Shown: piece by piece, positions 8,588 through 20,580 of the stretch | Numbering within the stretch: position 1 is the first letter of the stretch | How the letters are laid out: the number at the start of each line of letters is the position of its first letter | Origin: Bog-473 sp963737745 | Lineage (GTDB): Bacteria > Actinomycetota > Acidimicrobiia > Acidimicrobiales > RAAP-2 | Length of the DNA: 64,000 nucleotides | Assembly: GCA_963737745.1 (NCBI GenBank) | Contig: CAVTTR010000003.1 | Location: 124,001-188,000, forward strand | Reading direction: 5' to 3' | Program-made: the position numbers and the translations under genes | Notes under the pieces: model-generated | The model's input: the letters and a program-made list of their open reading frames with translations, nothing else | Told to the model about the DNA's origin: nothing | Databases searched by the model: none

Positions 8588-10616
8588 TCCTGCACAGCAT
8601 CGAGTCGCCGTCGGACATAAAGGACCTCAACCAGGAACAACTGGCGGAGCTGGCCGAAGAGATGAGGTCCTTCATCATCGAGTCGGTGACCTCCACCGGC
8701 GGGCACCTGGGCTCAAACCTGGGCGCGGTCGAACTGACCCTGGCCGTCCATCGAGTTTTCGACTCACCGCGCGACGTCATCTTGTGGGACACCGGTCATC
8801 AGGCCTACGTGCACAAGCTTCTCACCGGAAGGCGTTTCGGGTTCAAGTCCTTGAAGCAGGCTGGTGGAATGTCGGGCTACCCGAACCGGGCAGAGTCCGA
8901 ACACGACTGGATCGAGAACAGCCACGCCTCCACTGCTCTCTCGTACGCCCATGGCCTCGCCAAGGCCTTCACGTTGCGGGGTGACGGTACCGATCGCCGG
9001 GTCATCGCCGTCGTCGGCGACGGTGCTCTGACGGGCGGCATGACCTATGAGGCGCTCAACAACCTCGGGCACTCGGGCTGCCGCGTGGTCATCGTTCTCA
9101 ATGACAATGGTCGCTCCTACGCCCCGACGGTGTCGCAACTGTCGCAGAGCCTGACCAGCTTGCGGCTGAATCCGACCTATACCCAGACTCGCGAACGCCT
9201 CCGGAATCGACTCCGCGGTCTCCCCGCTCTCGGCCCGTTGGCGTACTCCGGCGTGCACTCTGTGGCGAGCGCCCTTCGGGAGATGGTCGCCCCCCATACG
9301 TTCTTCGAAGCACTCGGCGTGCGCTATGCCGGGCCGATCGACGGCCATGACATCGATCTGATGGAACAGGCCTTCGCCCATGCCGCCGAATGGGACGGTC
9401 CGATTGTGGTGCACGTGCTCACGCAAAAGGGGCGTGGGTATGGACCGGCCGAACAAGATGACATCCAGCGGCTGCACGACGTAAAAGCGACCAGTGGCGT
9501 CCCGCTCGAGAACACCGTCGGAAGCTCGGCCGGGGCCGCCCTCGGGAGCTGGGCCGGCGCCGATGGGGGCGGAGTGGCGTCCCCCGGCTCCATGCCCGAC
9601 GTGGAAACCCACCACTCTCCCGATCGCGCCACCACATATACCGACGCCTTCTCCGCGCCCTGCTCCAGGTGGCCCGAGAAGACAGCCGCGTCGTGGCCAT
9701 GACCGCTGCCATGCCCGGGCCGACCGGCCTCCTGCCCTTTCAAGCCCGCTTTCCCAAACGCTTTTTCGATGTCGGCATCGCCGAGCAGCACGAGGTCACG
9801 GCGGCCGCCGGCATGGCCATGGGAGGACTTCGACCCGTCGTCGCCGTCTACTCGACCTTCTTCAGCCGCGCCTTTGATCAGGCAAATCTCGATGTGGGCC
9901 TGCACGGAACCCCGGTCGTCTTCGTCCTCGATCGAGCCGGCATCACCGGAGACGATGGGCCGAGTCACCACGGCATCCTCGACATGGCCCTGGCCCTGTC
10001 TATTCCCGGCATGACCGTGTTCGCACCGTCGGCCGCCGAAGAGGTAGGTCCGATGCTGCGTACAGCGCTCGAACTCCCCGGACCCTCGACAATTCGATTT
10101 CCGAAAACCGCGCCGCGCCACGTCGACGGCAGCGAGGTCGGCGCCGGGCTGGCGGCGCGCAAGGTGCGTAGCGGCGACGGCTCGGTCTGCCTTCTCGGGG
10201 TGGGCAAGCTCGTGGCGGCGTGCATCGAGGCGGCGGACGAACTGGCCCTCGAGGGCGTGTCCGCTACGGTGTGGGACGTGCGGGTCGTCTCGCCGCCCGA
10301 CGCCGACATGCTGGCCGATGCCGGACGTCATCGCCTGGTGGTGACCGCCGAAGACGGGGTCCGCCACGGTGGCGCTGGCTCCTTCATTCTCGACGCTATT
10401 GCATCCTCCCTCGAAGTGCAGGGTCTGGCGAACCCGATCACGCGGGTCCTCGGCGTGCCGCGTCAGTACCTTGCCCAGGGAAAGGCCGATGACATTCTGG
10501 ACGCTCTCGGCCTGAATGGGAGCGGCATCGCCAACAGCGTGCGGCGCGCCCGCCGCTTCGTGCTCGATGCGAACCCGGCTTCGGCCCAAATACCGGCCCG
10601 CCAACCACAGAGCTAG
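8584..10616 (+). CDS. dxs: 1-deoxy-D-xylulose-5-phosphate synthase, copy 1 (one frame break)
   Basis: Dxs condenses pyruvate and glyceraldehyde 3-phosphate with thiamine diphosphate, the entry step of the MEP isoprenoid pathway. The first part (to about 9650) has Thr-Gly-His-Gln-Ala-Tyr-Val-His near residue 62, Gly-Asp-Gly-Ala-Leu-Thr-Gly-Gly near residue 146 and Asn-Asp-Asn-Gly-Arg-Ser-Tyr-Ala-Pro near residue 175. The second part continues in another frame with Asp-Val-Gly-Ile-Ala-Glu-Gln-His and Asp-Asp-Gly-Pro-Ser-His-His-Gly. One missing base near 9650 splits a Thr-Asp-Ala-Phe-x-Arg-Ala-Leu stretch; one added base restores a protein of about 677 residues, slightly long because of a Gly/Ala-rich insert before the break. 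It overlaps the MFS stop. A second copy lies at 24.6-26.5 kb. Confidence 0.88.
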
Positions 10617-10653
10617 GCGGTCGCTGGCAGCACTCCCGTGCGCTGGGCGGGCG

Positions 10654-11406
10654 TTAGTCGGCCTCGGACCGATTGGCTCCGTTGGCCCGGACAAAGTCGT
10701 TGACGGCGTAATACGCCTCTATAGATTCCCCGGCGTCGCCCCAGAACCCCTCGAGTACGTCATAGGCCATCCGGCCTTCCTCGATGTAGTGGTTATTGAC
10801 ATCGGTGATCTCGAGTTCGCCCCGGCCCGAGGCCGTTAGCGTCGGAATGATGCTGAAGACATCGGGGTCGTAGCAGTAGATCCCGGTGACACCGAAACTA
10901 CTGGCTGGCACCTCGGGTTTCTCCTCGATCCGTTCGATCTTGCCGTCGGGCGCAAGCACCGGCACACCCAGATGCCGCAGATGTTCGGGTTCGGTCACTG
11001 CGGTCAGGAGGAGGCGAGCCCCGGTGGGGTCGGCCCTGAACGCGTCGACCATGGGCTTGATGGAACGCTCCATCACGTTGTCGGCCAGCATCACCAGCAC
11101 GGGATCGCCGTCGACGAAGCGTTCGGCCAACCCGAGGGCCTCGGCGATGCCACCCGCCTGCTCCTGGTAGCCGTAGGAGAGCCGCTCGATCCCGAATTCG
11201 TGGCCGGTGCCGAGCAAAGGGAGGAAGGAGCCGGCGTGCGGTCCGCCTGTCACCAGAAAGATCTCATCGATCCCTGCGTTGACCAGCGCCTCAATGGACC
11301 AAGCGATCATCGGCCTGTCCCAGATCGGGAGGAGGTGCTTGTTCGTGATGCGCGTGAGCGGATACAGCCGTGAGCCGGTTCCGCCCGCCAGGAGCACACC
11401 TTTCAT
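10654..11406 (-). CDS. glucose-1-phosphate thymidylyltransferase-like nucleotidyltransferase
   Basis: A 250-residue sugar-phosphate nucleotidyltransferase, close to RfbA/RmlA, which makes dTDP-glucose from dTTP and glucose 1-phosphate. The N-terminal Leu-Ala-Gly-Gly-Thr-Gly-Ser-Arg-Leu-Tyr-Pro-Leu-Thr signature is at residues 6-18, Lys-His-Leu-Leu-Pro at 23-27, and Ala-Asp-Asn near residue 108; the Glu-Lys-Pro motif is near 163. It is about 40 residues shorter than RmlA of enteric bacteria, lacking the extra C-terminal helices, which is common for actinobacterial short forms. No rmlB/C/D gene is adjacent, so the exact sugar product is inferred. Confidence 0.8.
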   Translation of the reverse strand: MKGVLLAGGTGSRLYPLTRITNKHLLPIWDRPMIAWSIEALVNAGIDEIFLVTGGPHAGSFLPLLGTGHEFGIERLSYGYQEQAGGIAEALGLAERFVDGDPVLVMLADNVMERSIKPMVDAFRADPTGARLLLTAVTEPEHLRHLGVPVLAPDGKIERIEEKPEVPASSFGVTGIYCYDPDVFSIIPTLTASGRGELEITDVNNHYIEEGRMAYDVLEGFWGDAGESIEAYYAVNDFVRANGANRSEAD

Positions 11407-11554
11407 GGCGTTTTCTCACGGGGACTGATCATTTGCATCTTGAGTGCTTAGTCGATGGAGCGCCGCCCCGCCCCATCGGGCCGGTGCACCTGAGCCAGCC
11501 AAGTGCCTGGAGAAATACATGACGGCTGTGGATCGTTGAACCGGGAAAGGAGAG

Positions 11555-12010
11555 ATGTCGATCATGTTCACACGCAAGCGGGAGAAGCGGGACGTCGTGG
11601 AGTACGAGGTCACGAAGACCGAGGACGAGTGGAAGGCCGACCTGACGCCGGCACGATACGCCGTCCTGCGCCGAGCCGGCACCGAACCCGCCTGGTCGGG
11701 CGAACTGCTCCACGTCGAGGGGGAGGGGATATTCCGTTGCGCAGGGTGCGACGCCGACCTCTTCGACACCAGGTCCAAATTCGAATCGGGGACGGGCTGG
11801 CCCAGCTTCGATCGGGCCAGATCAGCCGGCACCATCATCGAGCATCGTGACCGCACCTTTGGCATGCTCCGCACCGAGATACTGTGCGCCCGGTGCGGCG
11901 GTCACCTGGGGCACGTGTTCCCCGATGGTCCCACCGACACAGGATTGCGTTACTGCGTCAACTCGCTCTCATTGACCTACGAGCCAGAACCCGGCGCTCC
12001 CCCGTCGTAG
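11555..12010 (+). CDS. msrB: peptide methionine-(R)-S-oxide reductase MsrB
   Basis: A 151-residue MsrB that reduces methionine-R-sulfoxide in proteins. Two zinc-binding pairs, Cys-Ala-Gly-Cys near residue 65 and Cys-Ala-Arg-Cys near residue 111, are present. The Ser-Gly-Thr-Gly-Trp-Pro-Ser-Phe motif lies near residue 81, Gly-His-Leu-Gly-His-Val-Phe-Pro-Asp-Gly near residue 116, and the catalytic Cys is in Arg-Tyr-Cys-Val-Asn-Ser near residue 135. An AAGGAG precedes the ATG by a few bases. Its 3' end overlaps the end of a convergent hypothetical gene. Confidence 0.92.
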   Translation: MSIMFTRKREKRDVVEYEVTKTEDEWKADLTPARYAVLRRAGTEPAWSGELLHVEGEGIFRCAGCDADLFDTRSKFESGTGWPSFDRARSAGTIIEHRDRTFGMLRTEILCARCGGHLGHVFPDGPTDTGLRYCVNSLSLTYEPEPGAPPS

Positions 12011-12355
12011 CGGGCATCAGCGGGTCGACCAGACGCCGCTCGACCAGATCGAACACGGTGGCCAGGTACGTCGCTTCGTCGCTCAGTCCCAGCCGAGTAA
12101 AGACCGACTCGCCCAGGGCCAGAGCACCGCAGATGTCGAAGACCTCGTCTTTTAGGAACGTGACGTGCGGTGCGAAAGGCGTCGCTCTCGCACCTCGAGC
12201 AGGGTCCACGAAGCGGCCGCCATGATCGAAGTCACGGCCTTGAGAATCGCCATGCCCGAGGGATTCTGCCAAAGGGTGTGCACGACGAGAGCCAACAGCC
12301 TGCCCGTGGTCGTCACCACGGACAGGCTGAATGAAGGGAGCAACCAGATCGGCAC
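11958..12355 (-). CDS. hypothetical protein directly after ssb (frame break near 12170)
   Basis: Two frames together give a protein of about 130 residues. The first half starts at GTG 12355, just after the ssb stop, and is hydrophobic at first, with a segment Leu-Leu-Ala-Leu-Val-Val-His; the second half, after one missing base near 12170, contains Phe-Leu-Lys-Asp-Glu-Val-Phe-Asp-Ile-Cys-Gly and an amphipathic helix. An alternative GTG at 12359 overlaps the ssb stop (GTGA). I do not recognise the family. The 3' end overlaps the msrB 3' end on the other strand by about 50 bases, so the last residues may not be real. Confidence 0.35.
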
Positions 12356-12796
12356 TCACGCCTCGGCCGGGATGGTTCCCAAGGGTGTGCCGTCAGCCTC
12401 GATCACACCGTCGACGACCGACATGTCCACTGGCACGTGCCGTTCCGTGCGTTGCACGTCAGCCGTGGCAAAGCGCAAACTCGGTCCGACCTCATCTGCC
12501 GTGATCTCGATCTTCGAACGGTGCTCACCTTCTTCGGTTTCCCAACTCCGCTGCTCCAGTCGACCGGTCACGACCACACGCATGCCCTTGGAGAGGCTGA
12601 GGGCGACGTTCTCAGCCAAGTCCCGCCAGCAGATGACGTCGAAAAAGGACGTGGCCTCTTGCCACTCCTGCGTGGCCCGATCCTGCCAACGTCGATTGAC
12701 GGCCACCCCTAACTGGGCCGTGGCCTGACCCTCCCTGGTGTAGCGGATCTCAGGTTCACGGGTCAGATTGCCGGTGATCGTCGTGCTATTGGCCAT
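12356..12796 (-). CDS. ssb: single-stranded DNA-binding protein, short form without acidic tip
   Basis: A 146-residue SSB with one OB fold: Ile-Thr-Gly-Asn-Leu-Thr-Arg-Glu-Pro-Glu near residue 8, Trp-Arg-Asp-Leu-Ala-Glu-Asn near residue 58 and Gly-Arg-Leu-Glu-Gln-Arg-Ser near residue 78. The C-terminus ends Thr-Ile-Pro-Ala-Glu-Ala and lacks the acidic Asp-Asp-Ile-Pro-Phe tip by which replicative SSBs recruit partners, and there is no Gly/Gln-rich linker. That fits an accessory SSB such as those used in natural transformation or recombination, rather than the main replicative protein next to rpsF/rpsR. The ATG at 12796 has a GGAG seven bases before it. Confidence 0.82.
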   Translation of the reverse strand: MANSTTITGNLTREPEIRYTREGQATAQLGVAVNRRWQDRATQEWQEATSFFDVICWRDLAENVALSLSKGMRVVVTGRLEQRSWETEEGEHRSKIEITADEVGPSLRFATADVQRTERHVPVDMSVVDGVIEADGTPLGTIPAEA

Positions 12797-13009
12797 CGGT
12801 TGCTCCTCACTCTCGTCTGTCCCTCCCGCGATGGCGGGATGGTGATGAGGAGCATGGTGCACCGACCTTGCCGAAAACCTTGCTCAATTCCTTGCACCAA
12901 GCCCTGGCACAGAAAAAAGGTGTGTTCGTTCGGATACCGGTGAGCCGCCATCGGGCGCTCGAGGCCCGAGCCAGGAGCGTGTGGGCGCCGATGGGCGCGG
13001 CGCTGCCGC

Positions 13010-13897
13010 CTAGACGTCGAGAAAACGTCGGATGGCGATGGCTGAACCGAGGGAGCCGATCAGGACCCCGACGAAGACCACGACGATGTCCGTCGAGAAC
13101 ACCTCCCACCCCGTCATGTGCATGGCGCTAAAGACATTGCTGGTGTCGTTCCCACCGCCAGCGTGATTGATGGCGAGATACAGGATGTAGACGGCTCCGG
13201 CGGAGATAGCCGACCCGAGAAGGCCCTGAATGAGGCCTTCGGACATGTAGGGCACTCGGATGAACCAGTTGGTGGCACCCACGAGCTTCATGACCGAGAC
13301 TTCGCGTCGTCGGGCGAAGATGGCCATCCGGATGGAGTTCAAGATCAGGACGGCGGCCGAGACGATCAGGACGACGGCAACGCCGAGGAGTACCCACTTG
13401 AGAACGTTGATCACCTTCTCCTCGGTGTGGATCTGCTGCAGCGGAGCGGTCACGGTCAAGACCCCGGGCGTGCCCTTGAGCGCGCTGATGAGCTGGTTGG
13501 CATCGGACAGGACGACTGGTGTGCACCAGAAGGATGTCGGCATCTCGGCCTGCGTGGTGGCCTGGAGCACGTCGGAGGGCAGGAGCTTGCGGGCCTCGGT
13601 GAAGTTGCGTGCCTTGTCCCAATAGACGCAAGGCTGGCGGACGTAATTGAGCTGGGTCAGCTGCGTCGACACGGCGCTGATCTCTTGATGATCCGCCGCC
13701 GGCTCCATCCACACGGTGACCTGCGTGCCACGCTCCCACTGGCCCGACGCGTTGGCCGCACCCTGGCGCAAAAGTAGCGCCGCACCCACCAGGGTCAGCG
13801 AGACCGCCACCGTGAGCACGGCCGCGATCGTCATCAGCCGGTTTCGCCAAAGATTGGATGCGGTCTCACGTGCCACATAGTCGACGGAAACCGGCAT
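13010..13897 (-). CDS. ftsX: cell division protein FtsX
   Basis: A 295-residue integral membrane protein with one N-terminal membrane segment (about residues 20-45), an extracytoplasmic domain, and three C-terminal segments, the FtsX layout. With FtsE it forms an ABC-type complex that activates peptidoglycan hydrolases at the septum. The Arg-Arg-Glu-Val-Ser-Val-Met-Lys-Leu-Val-Gly-Ala coupling motif is near residue 197. Two extracytoplasmic Cys residues (near 89 and 124) could form a disulfide. The start codon overlaps the ftsE stop (ATGA). The usual downstream smpB is not found in the 213 bases before ssb. Confidence 0.92.
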   Translation of the reverse strand: MPVSVDYVARETASNLWRNRLMTIAAVLTVAVSLTLVGAALLLRQGAANASGQWERGTQVTVWMEPAADHQEISAVSTQLTQLNYVRQPCVYWDKARNFTEARKLLPSDVLQATTQAEMPTSFWCTPVVLSDANQLISALKGTPGVLTVTAPLQQIHTEEKVINVLKWVLLGVAVVLIVSAAVLILNSIRMAIFARRREVSVMKLVGATNWFIRVPYMSEGLIQGLLGSAISAGAVYILYLAINHAGGGNDTSNVFSAMHMTGWEVFSTDIVVVFVGVLIGSLGSAIAIRRFLDV

Positions 13898-14613
13898 CAG
13901 CCCACCCCTTCCATCGGCATGCTCGAGGTACCGTCGATGCCGTACACGCCGCGCGCCTGGTCCCGCACCATGATGCCATTGCTCAACTCGATGACACGTC
14001 GTCGCATTTTGTCGACCAACACCTCGTCGTGCGTGGCGATCACCACTGTGGTGCCGGTGCGATTGATGCGATCAAGGAGCTGCATGATGCCCTGGCTCGT
14101 TTGCGGGTCGAGATTTCCGGTGGGCTCGTCCGCCAGCAGAATGAGGGGTCGGTTGACAAAGGCGCGAGCGACCGCCACCCGCTGCTGCTCCCCACCCGAG
14201 AGCTCGCCCGGAAGGTTGTCAGTTTTTTTCGCCAGTCCGACTAACTCGAGGACCTGCGGGACCTGATTGGCCACGACGTGGCGCGGTCGCCCGATCACTT
14301 CAAGGGCGAAGGCCACGTTCTCGAACACCGTCTTATTCGGAAGAAGACGGAAATCCTGAAAGACACAACCAATATTGCGGCGAAGGTAGGGCACCCTCCA
14401 CTTGGGAAGGTCGACGATGTTGCGTCCCGCCTCCCATATCTGACCCCGGTCAGGCAACTCCTCACGGAGCAACAAGCGGATGAACGTCGTCTTGCCCGAC
14501 CCCGAGGATCCGACAAGGAAGACGAATTCCCCCTTGTCGATCTCGACCGATATGTCGCGCAGTGCGACTGTCGATCCCTTGTAAGTCTTCGTGACGTTGT
14601 CGAATCGGATCAT
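13897..14613 (-). CDS. ftsE: cell division ATP-binding protein FtsE
   Basis: A 238-residue ABC ATPase that partners FtsX. Walker A is Gly-Ser-Ser-Gly-Ser-Gly-Lys-Thr-Thr near residue 36, the signature Leu-Ser-Gly-Gly-Glu-Gln-Gln-Arg near residue 140, and Walker B Leu-Ile-Leu-Leu-Ala-Asp-Glu-Pro-Thr-Gly near residue 159. The ATG at 14613 begins the family-typical Met-Ile-Arg-Phe-Asp-Asn-Val-Thr-Lys-Thr-Tyr; a longer frame upstream adds nothing conserved. It lies 120 bases after prfB in the conserved actinobacterial order prfB-ftsE-ftsX. Confidence 0.93.
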   Translation of the reverse strand: MIRFDNVTKTYKGSTVALRDISVEIDKGEFVFLVGSSGSGKTTFIRLLLREELPDRGQIWEAGRNIVDLPKWRVPYLRRNIGCVFQDFRLLPNKTVFENVAFALEVIGRPRHVVANQVPQVLELVGLAKKTDNLPGELSGGEQQRVAVARAFVNRPLILLADEPTGNLDPQTSQGIMQLLDRINRTGTTVVIATHDEVLVDKMRRRVIELSNGIMVRDQARGVYGIDGTSSMPMEGVG

Positions 14614-14733
14614 GGTGTGTGATGGGTGAAACCTGAGTGTGCAGTGATCCTGCACAGCGCAAATTGCTGCTGAGGGATACTACCGGCACCACATTGCAGT
14701 TTGGAGTCATACTCTCCACTGCTGGTCAGCGGG

Positions 14734-15877
14734 TCAGGTTTCGACGCTGCCTCGCTGGCGGCGCAGCTCTGCCTCCATGAAGGGATCAAGGTCGCCATCG
14801 AGGACCGCGGCCACGTTCCCCGTCTCATATCCCGTGCGTAGATCCTTGACCTGTTGGTATGGAGCCATGACGTAGGAACGGATTTGGTTGCCCCACGCGT
14901 TGTCACCCCGGTCGCCACTCAGCGCGTTCATCTCCTCCTTGCGCTCGTGACGAGCTCGATCGGCCAACTTCGCCCCCAGGATCTGCATCGCTTTGGCCTT
15001 GTTCTGATGTTGGCTTCGCTCGTTCTGGCAAGACACCACCAATCCGGTCGGAAGATGCGTGAGGCGTACGGCGGAGTCCGTCTTGTTGACGTGCTGTCCT
15101 CCGGCTCCCGACGATCGATACGTATCGATGCGCAAATCCTTCTCATCGATGTCCACCTCACTCGAGACGTCCTCGAGGAACGGCGTGACATCGAGAGAGG
15201 CAAAGCTTGTCTGGCGGCGCTTCTGTGAGTCGAACGGCGACATCCGCACCAAGCGATGCACACCGCGTTCGGCGGCCAACAGACCGTAGGCGAAGCGCCC
15301 GCGCACAATGAACGTCGCCGAGAGGAGTCCGGCCTCCTGGCCTTCGGTCTCCTCGTCCAACTCCACCTTGAAGCCCCGCCGCTCGGCCCAGCGCTGGTAC
15401 ATCCGCAACATCATTTCGGTCCAGTCCTGCGCGTCGGTGCCTCCGGCTCCTGCGTGCAGGTCGACCACGGCGTCGCGCTCGTCGTACTCCCCCGAAAAGA
15501 GCGACTGCAGTTCGAGCGCACTCAGCCGTTTGCGCAGCGCGTCGACCGACTCGACCAACTCCTTGTCGAGCGCCGCGTCGAAGGCGCCTTCGGCGCGGGA
15601 TTCGTCGATTAATTCCGACAGGGCGCGGGCATCGTTGAGCTCGACCCGCAACTCGCTCAAATGTTCGAGGTCGGCCGTTACTTGACCCAGTTCGGTGGTA
15701 ATGGCGCGTGCCCGTTCGGCGTCGTCCCACAGATCGGGGCGGGCCGCCTCGGTTTCGAGCTCTTCTCGACGGGCCGCGAGACGGTCGAGACCCAGATAGC
15801 GCTCGGCCTCGGCCAGCCGGATCCCGGAATCCTCTAATTCGGCCGTGAAGTCCCGGGATGCCTCGGCCGAACCGGCC

Positions 15878-15891
<14 letters not shown>
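14734..15891 (-). CDS. prfB: peptide chain release factor 2
   Basis: RF2 of 385 residues, which ends translation at UGA and UAA codons. The Ser-Pro-Phe anticodon-like tripeptide is near residue 209 and the Gly-Gly-Gln motif lies in Ser-Ser-Gly-Ala-Gly-Gly-Gln-His-Val-Asn near residue 253. The frame is continuous from the ATG, so the programmed frameshift that controls E. coli RF2 is absent here. The ATG at 15891 is inside the last codons of secA, giving a 14-base overlap and likely coupling. A codon stretch further upstream is antisense-like secA sequence and was excluded. Confidence 0.93.
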
Positions 15892-18679
<2,788 letters not shown>

Positions 18680-19082
18680 GACCGGACAATCCTACCGGTC
18701 CCTTGGGCCTCGAAGGACGTCGTAGCGGTTCGAATTGGAATTGGGCTGCGTGCGGCTGACCTGGTCTTTGACCCCACACTCGCCTGCTGCAAGGTTGACG
18801 TGCCGGCACCGGCGGTCCATGTGCATCTCGGCCCACGGACCCAACGGCACTTTTGTGGCACGCATCGCCTCGTCACCATCGGCCCCGAGGATCGGGGACT
18901 CGCTGGGCAGGGCTTACCTCTAAGCCGCACCATGCTCAGCAACCACAAGTTGCCTTACGTGGGTCGTTTTGCCTGCGACTGGCCTCGACTTGCAACCACA
19001 GACCCGCACGCAGCCCGCAGCAAGTGTACGTCGCATCGGCGTCGCGGGTTCCCCCGCCGACCGCCCGAAGGGCCCGAGAAGA
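18680..19082. other. intergenic stretch without a recognised gene
   Basis: About 400 bases between the secA start and the glutamine synthetase terminator. Short frames on both strands show no family I recognise. The secA promoter should lie here. The hibernation factor gene often found before secA in actinobacteria is not present. Confidence 0.4.
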
Positions 19083-19122
19083 AACGCCGCCCGCCGATCG
19101 ATGACCGGCGACCGGCGGCGTT
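19083..19122 (-). terminator. hairpin after glutamine synthetase II
   Basis: A GC-rich stem with arms AACGCCGCC and GGCGGCGTT and a further inner pairing around GCCGG/CGGC lies 35 bases beyond the glnII stop. On the minus strand it is followed by a weak pyrimidine run (TCTTCTC), on the plus strand by CTCCTCACTTTTT. It may act in both directions. Confidence 0.5.
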
Positions 19123-19156
19123 CTCCTCACTTTTTCCGGCCCTGTTGCGCAGGCCC

Positions 19157-20167
19157 TCAGTTCCCGGCGGCGTCGGCGCAGACGGTTTCGACCAGAAGTC
19201 GGCTCACCACATAGGGATCCATGTTGGCGTTGGGACGACGGTCCTCGAGCCATCCCTTCTTGGCCTTGGCCACGGCCCACGGAATCCGGATCGAGGCACC
19301 ACGGTCGGAGGTCCCATAGCTGAACTTGCTGTAGTGCGCCGTCTCGTGGGCACCGGTCAGCCGGGACTCGATGCCGACGCCGTAGTTCGATACATGCTCT
19401 TCGACGCGGCGTCCGATGGCCTCGCACCCGGCGATGATGGCGTCCCAGCCCCCGTCCTCGCGCATGGCCTTGGTCGAGAAGTTGGTGTGCGCCCCAGCCC
19501 CATTCCAGTCACCCAGCACCGGTTTGGGCTCGAGTGTGGCGTAGACGTCGAAGTCCTCGGCGATGCGGAAGAGCAGCCAGCGGGCCACCCAGAGGTGGTC
19601 GCCAATGAGCGGCGGCGGGAGCACGCCGATCTGGAACTCCCACTGCCCCATCATCACCTCGGCGTTCGTGCCTTCTATGCCCAGCCCCGCTTTCATGCAG
19701 GCGGTCGTGTGCCGCTCGACGATGTCGCGACCAGGCATTTTGTCGCCACCGACGCCGCAGTAATACGGGCCCTGGGGCGCGGGAAATCCGAGTTCGGGCC
19801 AGCCCATCGGGCGCCCGTACTGAAAGAACGTGTACTCCTGCTCTATGCCGAACACCGGCTCTTGGTCGGCGTATTTCTCAGCTGCCTCGGCGCACGCCCG
19901 CCGCGTGTTGGTGACATGCGGCGTCATGTCGGTGAGAAGAACTTCGCACATCACCAGCTTGTCGCCTTCGGCCCGGAGTGGGTCGGGACAGACGAAAACC
20001 GGCTGCAGCACACAGTCAGAGTCATGTCCCACCGCCTGATTCGTGCTCGAGCCGTCAAAACCCCAGATGGGAGGCTCCTTGCCGTCCTCGACGATTTTGG
20101 TCTTGCTGCGGAGAAGCGGCGAAGGCTCCGTTCCGTCAATCCATATGTATTCGGCCTGGTAGCTCAT
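19157..20167 (-). CDS. glnII: type II (eukaryotic-type) glutamine synthetase
   Basis: A 336-residue glutamine synthetase of the GSII class, which makes glutamine from glutamate, ammonia and ATP. Class markers are Trp-Gly-Phe-Asp-Gly-Ser-Ser-Thr near residue 34, Phe-Gly-Ile-Glu-Gln-Glu-Tyr-Thr near residue 106, Asn-Gly-Ala-Gly-Ala-His-Thr-Asn-Phe-Ser near residue 222, and Asp-Arg-Gly-Ala-Ser-Ile-Arg-Ile-Pro near residue 292. GSII lacks the adenylylation Tyr loop of GSI, so it is normally controlled by transcription. In bacteria GSII is found in rhizobia, Frankia and Streptomyces and usually sits beside a main GSI located elsewhere. It stands alone here with its own terminator. Confidence 0.94.
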   Translation of the reverse strand: MSYQAEYIWIDGTEPSPLLRSKTKIVEDGKEPPIWGFDGSSTNQAVGHDSDCVLQPVFVCPDPLRAEGDKLVMCEVLLTDMTPHVTNTRRACAEAAEKYADQEPVFGIEQEYTFFQYGRPMGWPELGFPAPQGPYYCGVGGDKMPGRDIVERHTTACMKAGLGIEGTNAEVMMGQWEFQIGVLPPPLIGDHLWVARWLLFRIAEDFDVYATLEPKPVLGDWNGAGAHTNFSTKAMREDGGWDAIIAGCEAIGRRVEEHVSNYGVGIESRLTGAHETAHYSKFSYGTSDRGASIRIPWAVAKAKKGWLEDRRPNANMDPYVVSRLLVETVCADAAGN

Positions 20168-20375
20168 GAATATCCTGTTCTCTCACTCCTCGGGTGGTTA
20201 CTTTGTCTGTCGTGGGTCAGTAGGCCCATCAACGTAGAACACGAGGGTTCCCCACGCAGGTCGAAGTTTTATTCTCACCTGTTTCCCAGAAATATCTGAC
20301 ATATGAAGTCTTGATGAAATTTTGACCGATCGGCCCACGGCACCCCGGCCAACCCAGCGGTCCCGGTCTGTTCGT

Positions 20376-20501
20376 TTGAGCTTCCTGATGTTCTGCGTCG
20401 CCTTCGGGCTGTCCATGGACTACGAAGTATTTCTCATCTCGCGCATGAATGAGTTCCACGACAACGGAGCGCCCCACGAGGCTGGGATCGCCCGCGGCAT
20501 G
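20376..20501 (+). pseudogene. fragment of an MMPL/RND-type lipid or drug exporter
   Basis: About 42 codons read Phe-Leu-Met-Phe-Cys-Val-Ala-Phe-Gly-Leu-Ser-Met-Asp-Tyr-Glu-Val-Phe-Leu followed by Ser-Arg and an acidic helix ending Gly-Ile-Ala-Arg-Gly-Met. This is the hallmark membrane segment of the C-terminal half of MMPL transporters, where the Asp-Tyr pair takes part in proton transfer. Nothing before or after it is recognisable as the rest of a protein of 700 or more residues, so this is a deletion remnant. It may mark an old recombination breakpoint or, less likely, a collapsed assembly. Confidence 0.65.
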
Positions 20502-20553
20502 TCACCTCCCTGCGGCACACGCTCTGCACCGAACGGGGTCAGGAATTGACAGG

Positions 20554-20580
20554 GGCCGGATCGGTTGCGCCGATCCGGCC
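20554..20580. repeat. perfect 11-bp inverted repeat (hairpin)
   Basis: Arms GGCCGGATCGG and CCGATCCGGCC flank a TTGCG loop. It lies just after the MMPL remnant and could be that gene's old terminator, though no T-run follows. Confidence 0.55.

Noticed and set aside
18800..20299. Long plus-strand frame (499 codons) opposite glutamine synthetase
   Set aside because: Antisense shadow of glnII with no domain and an extension through non-coding sequence.
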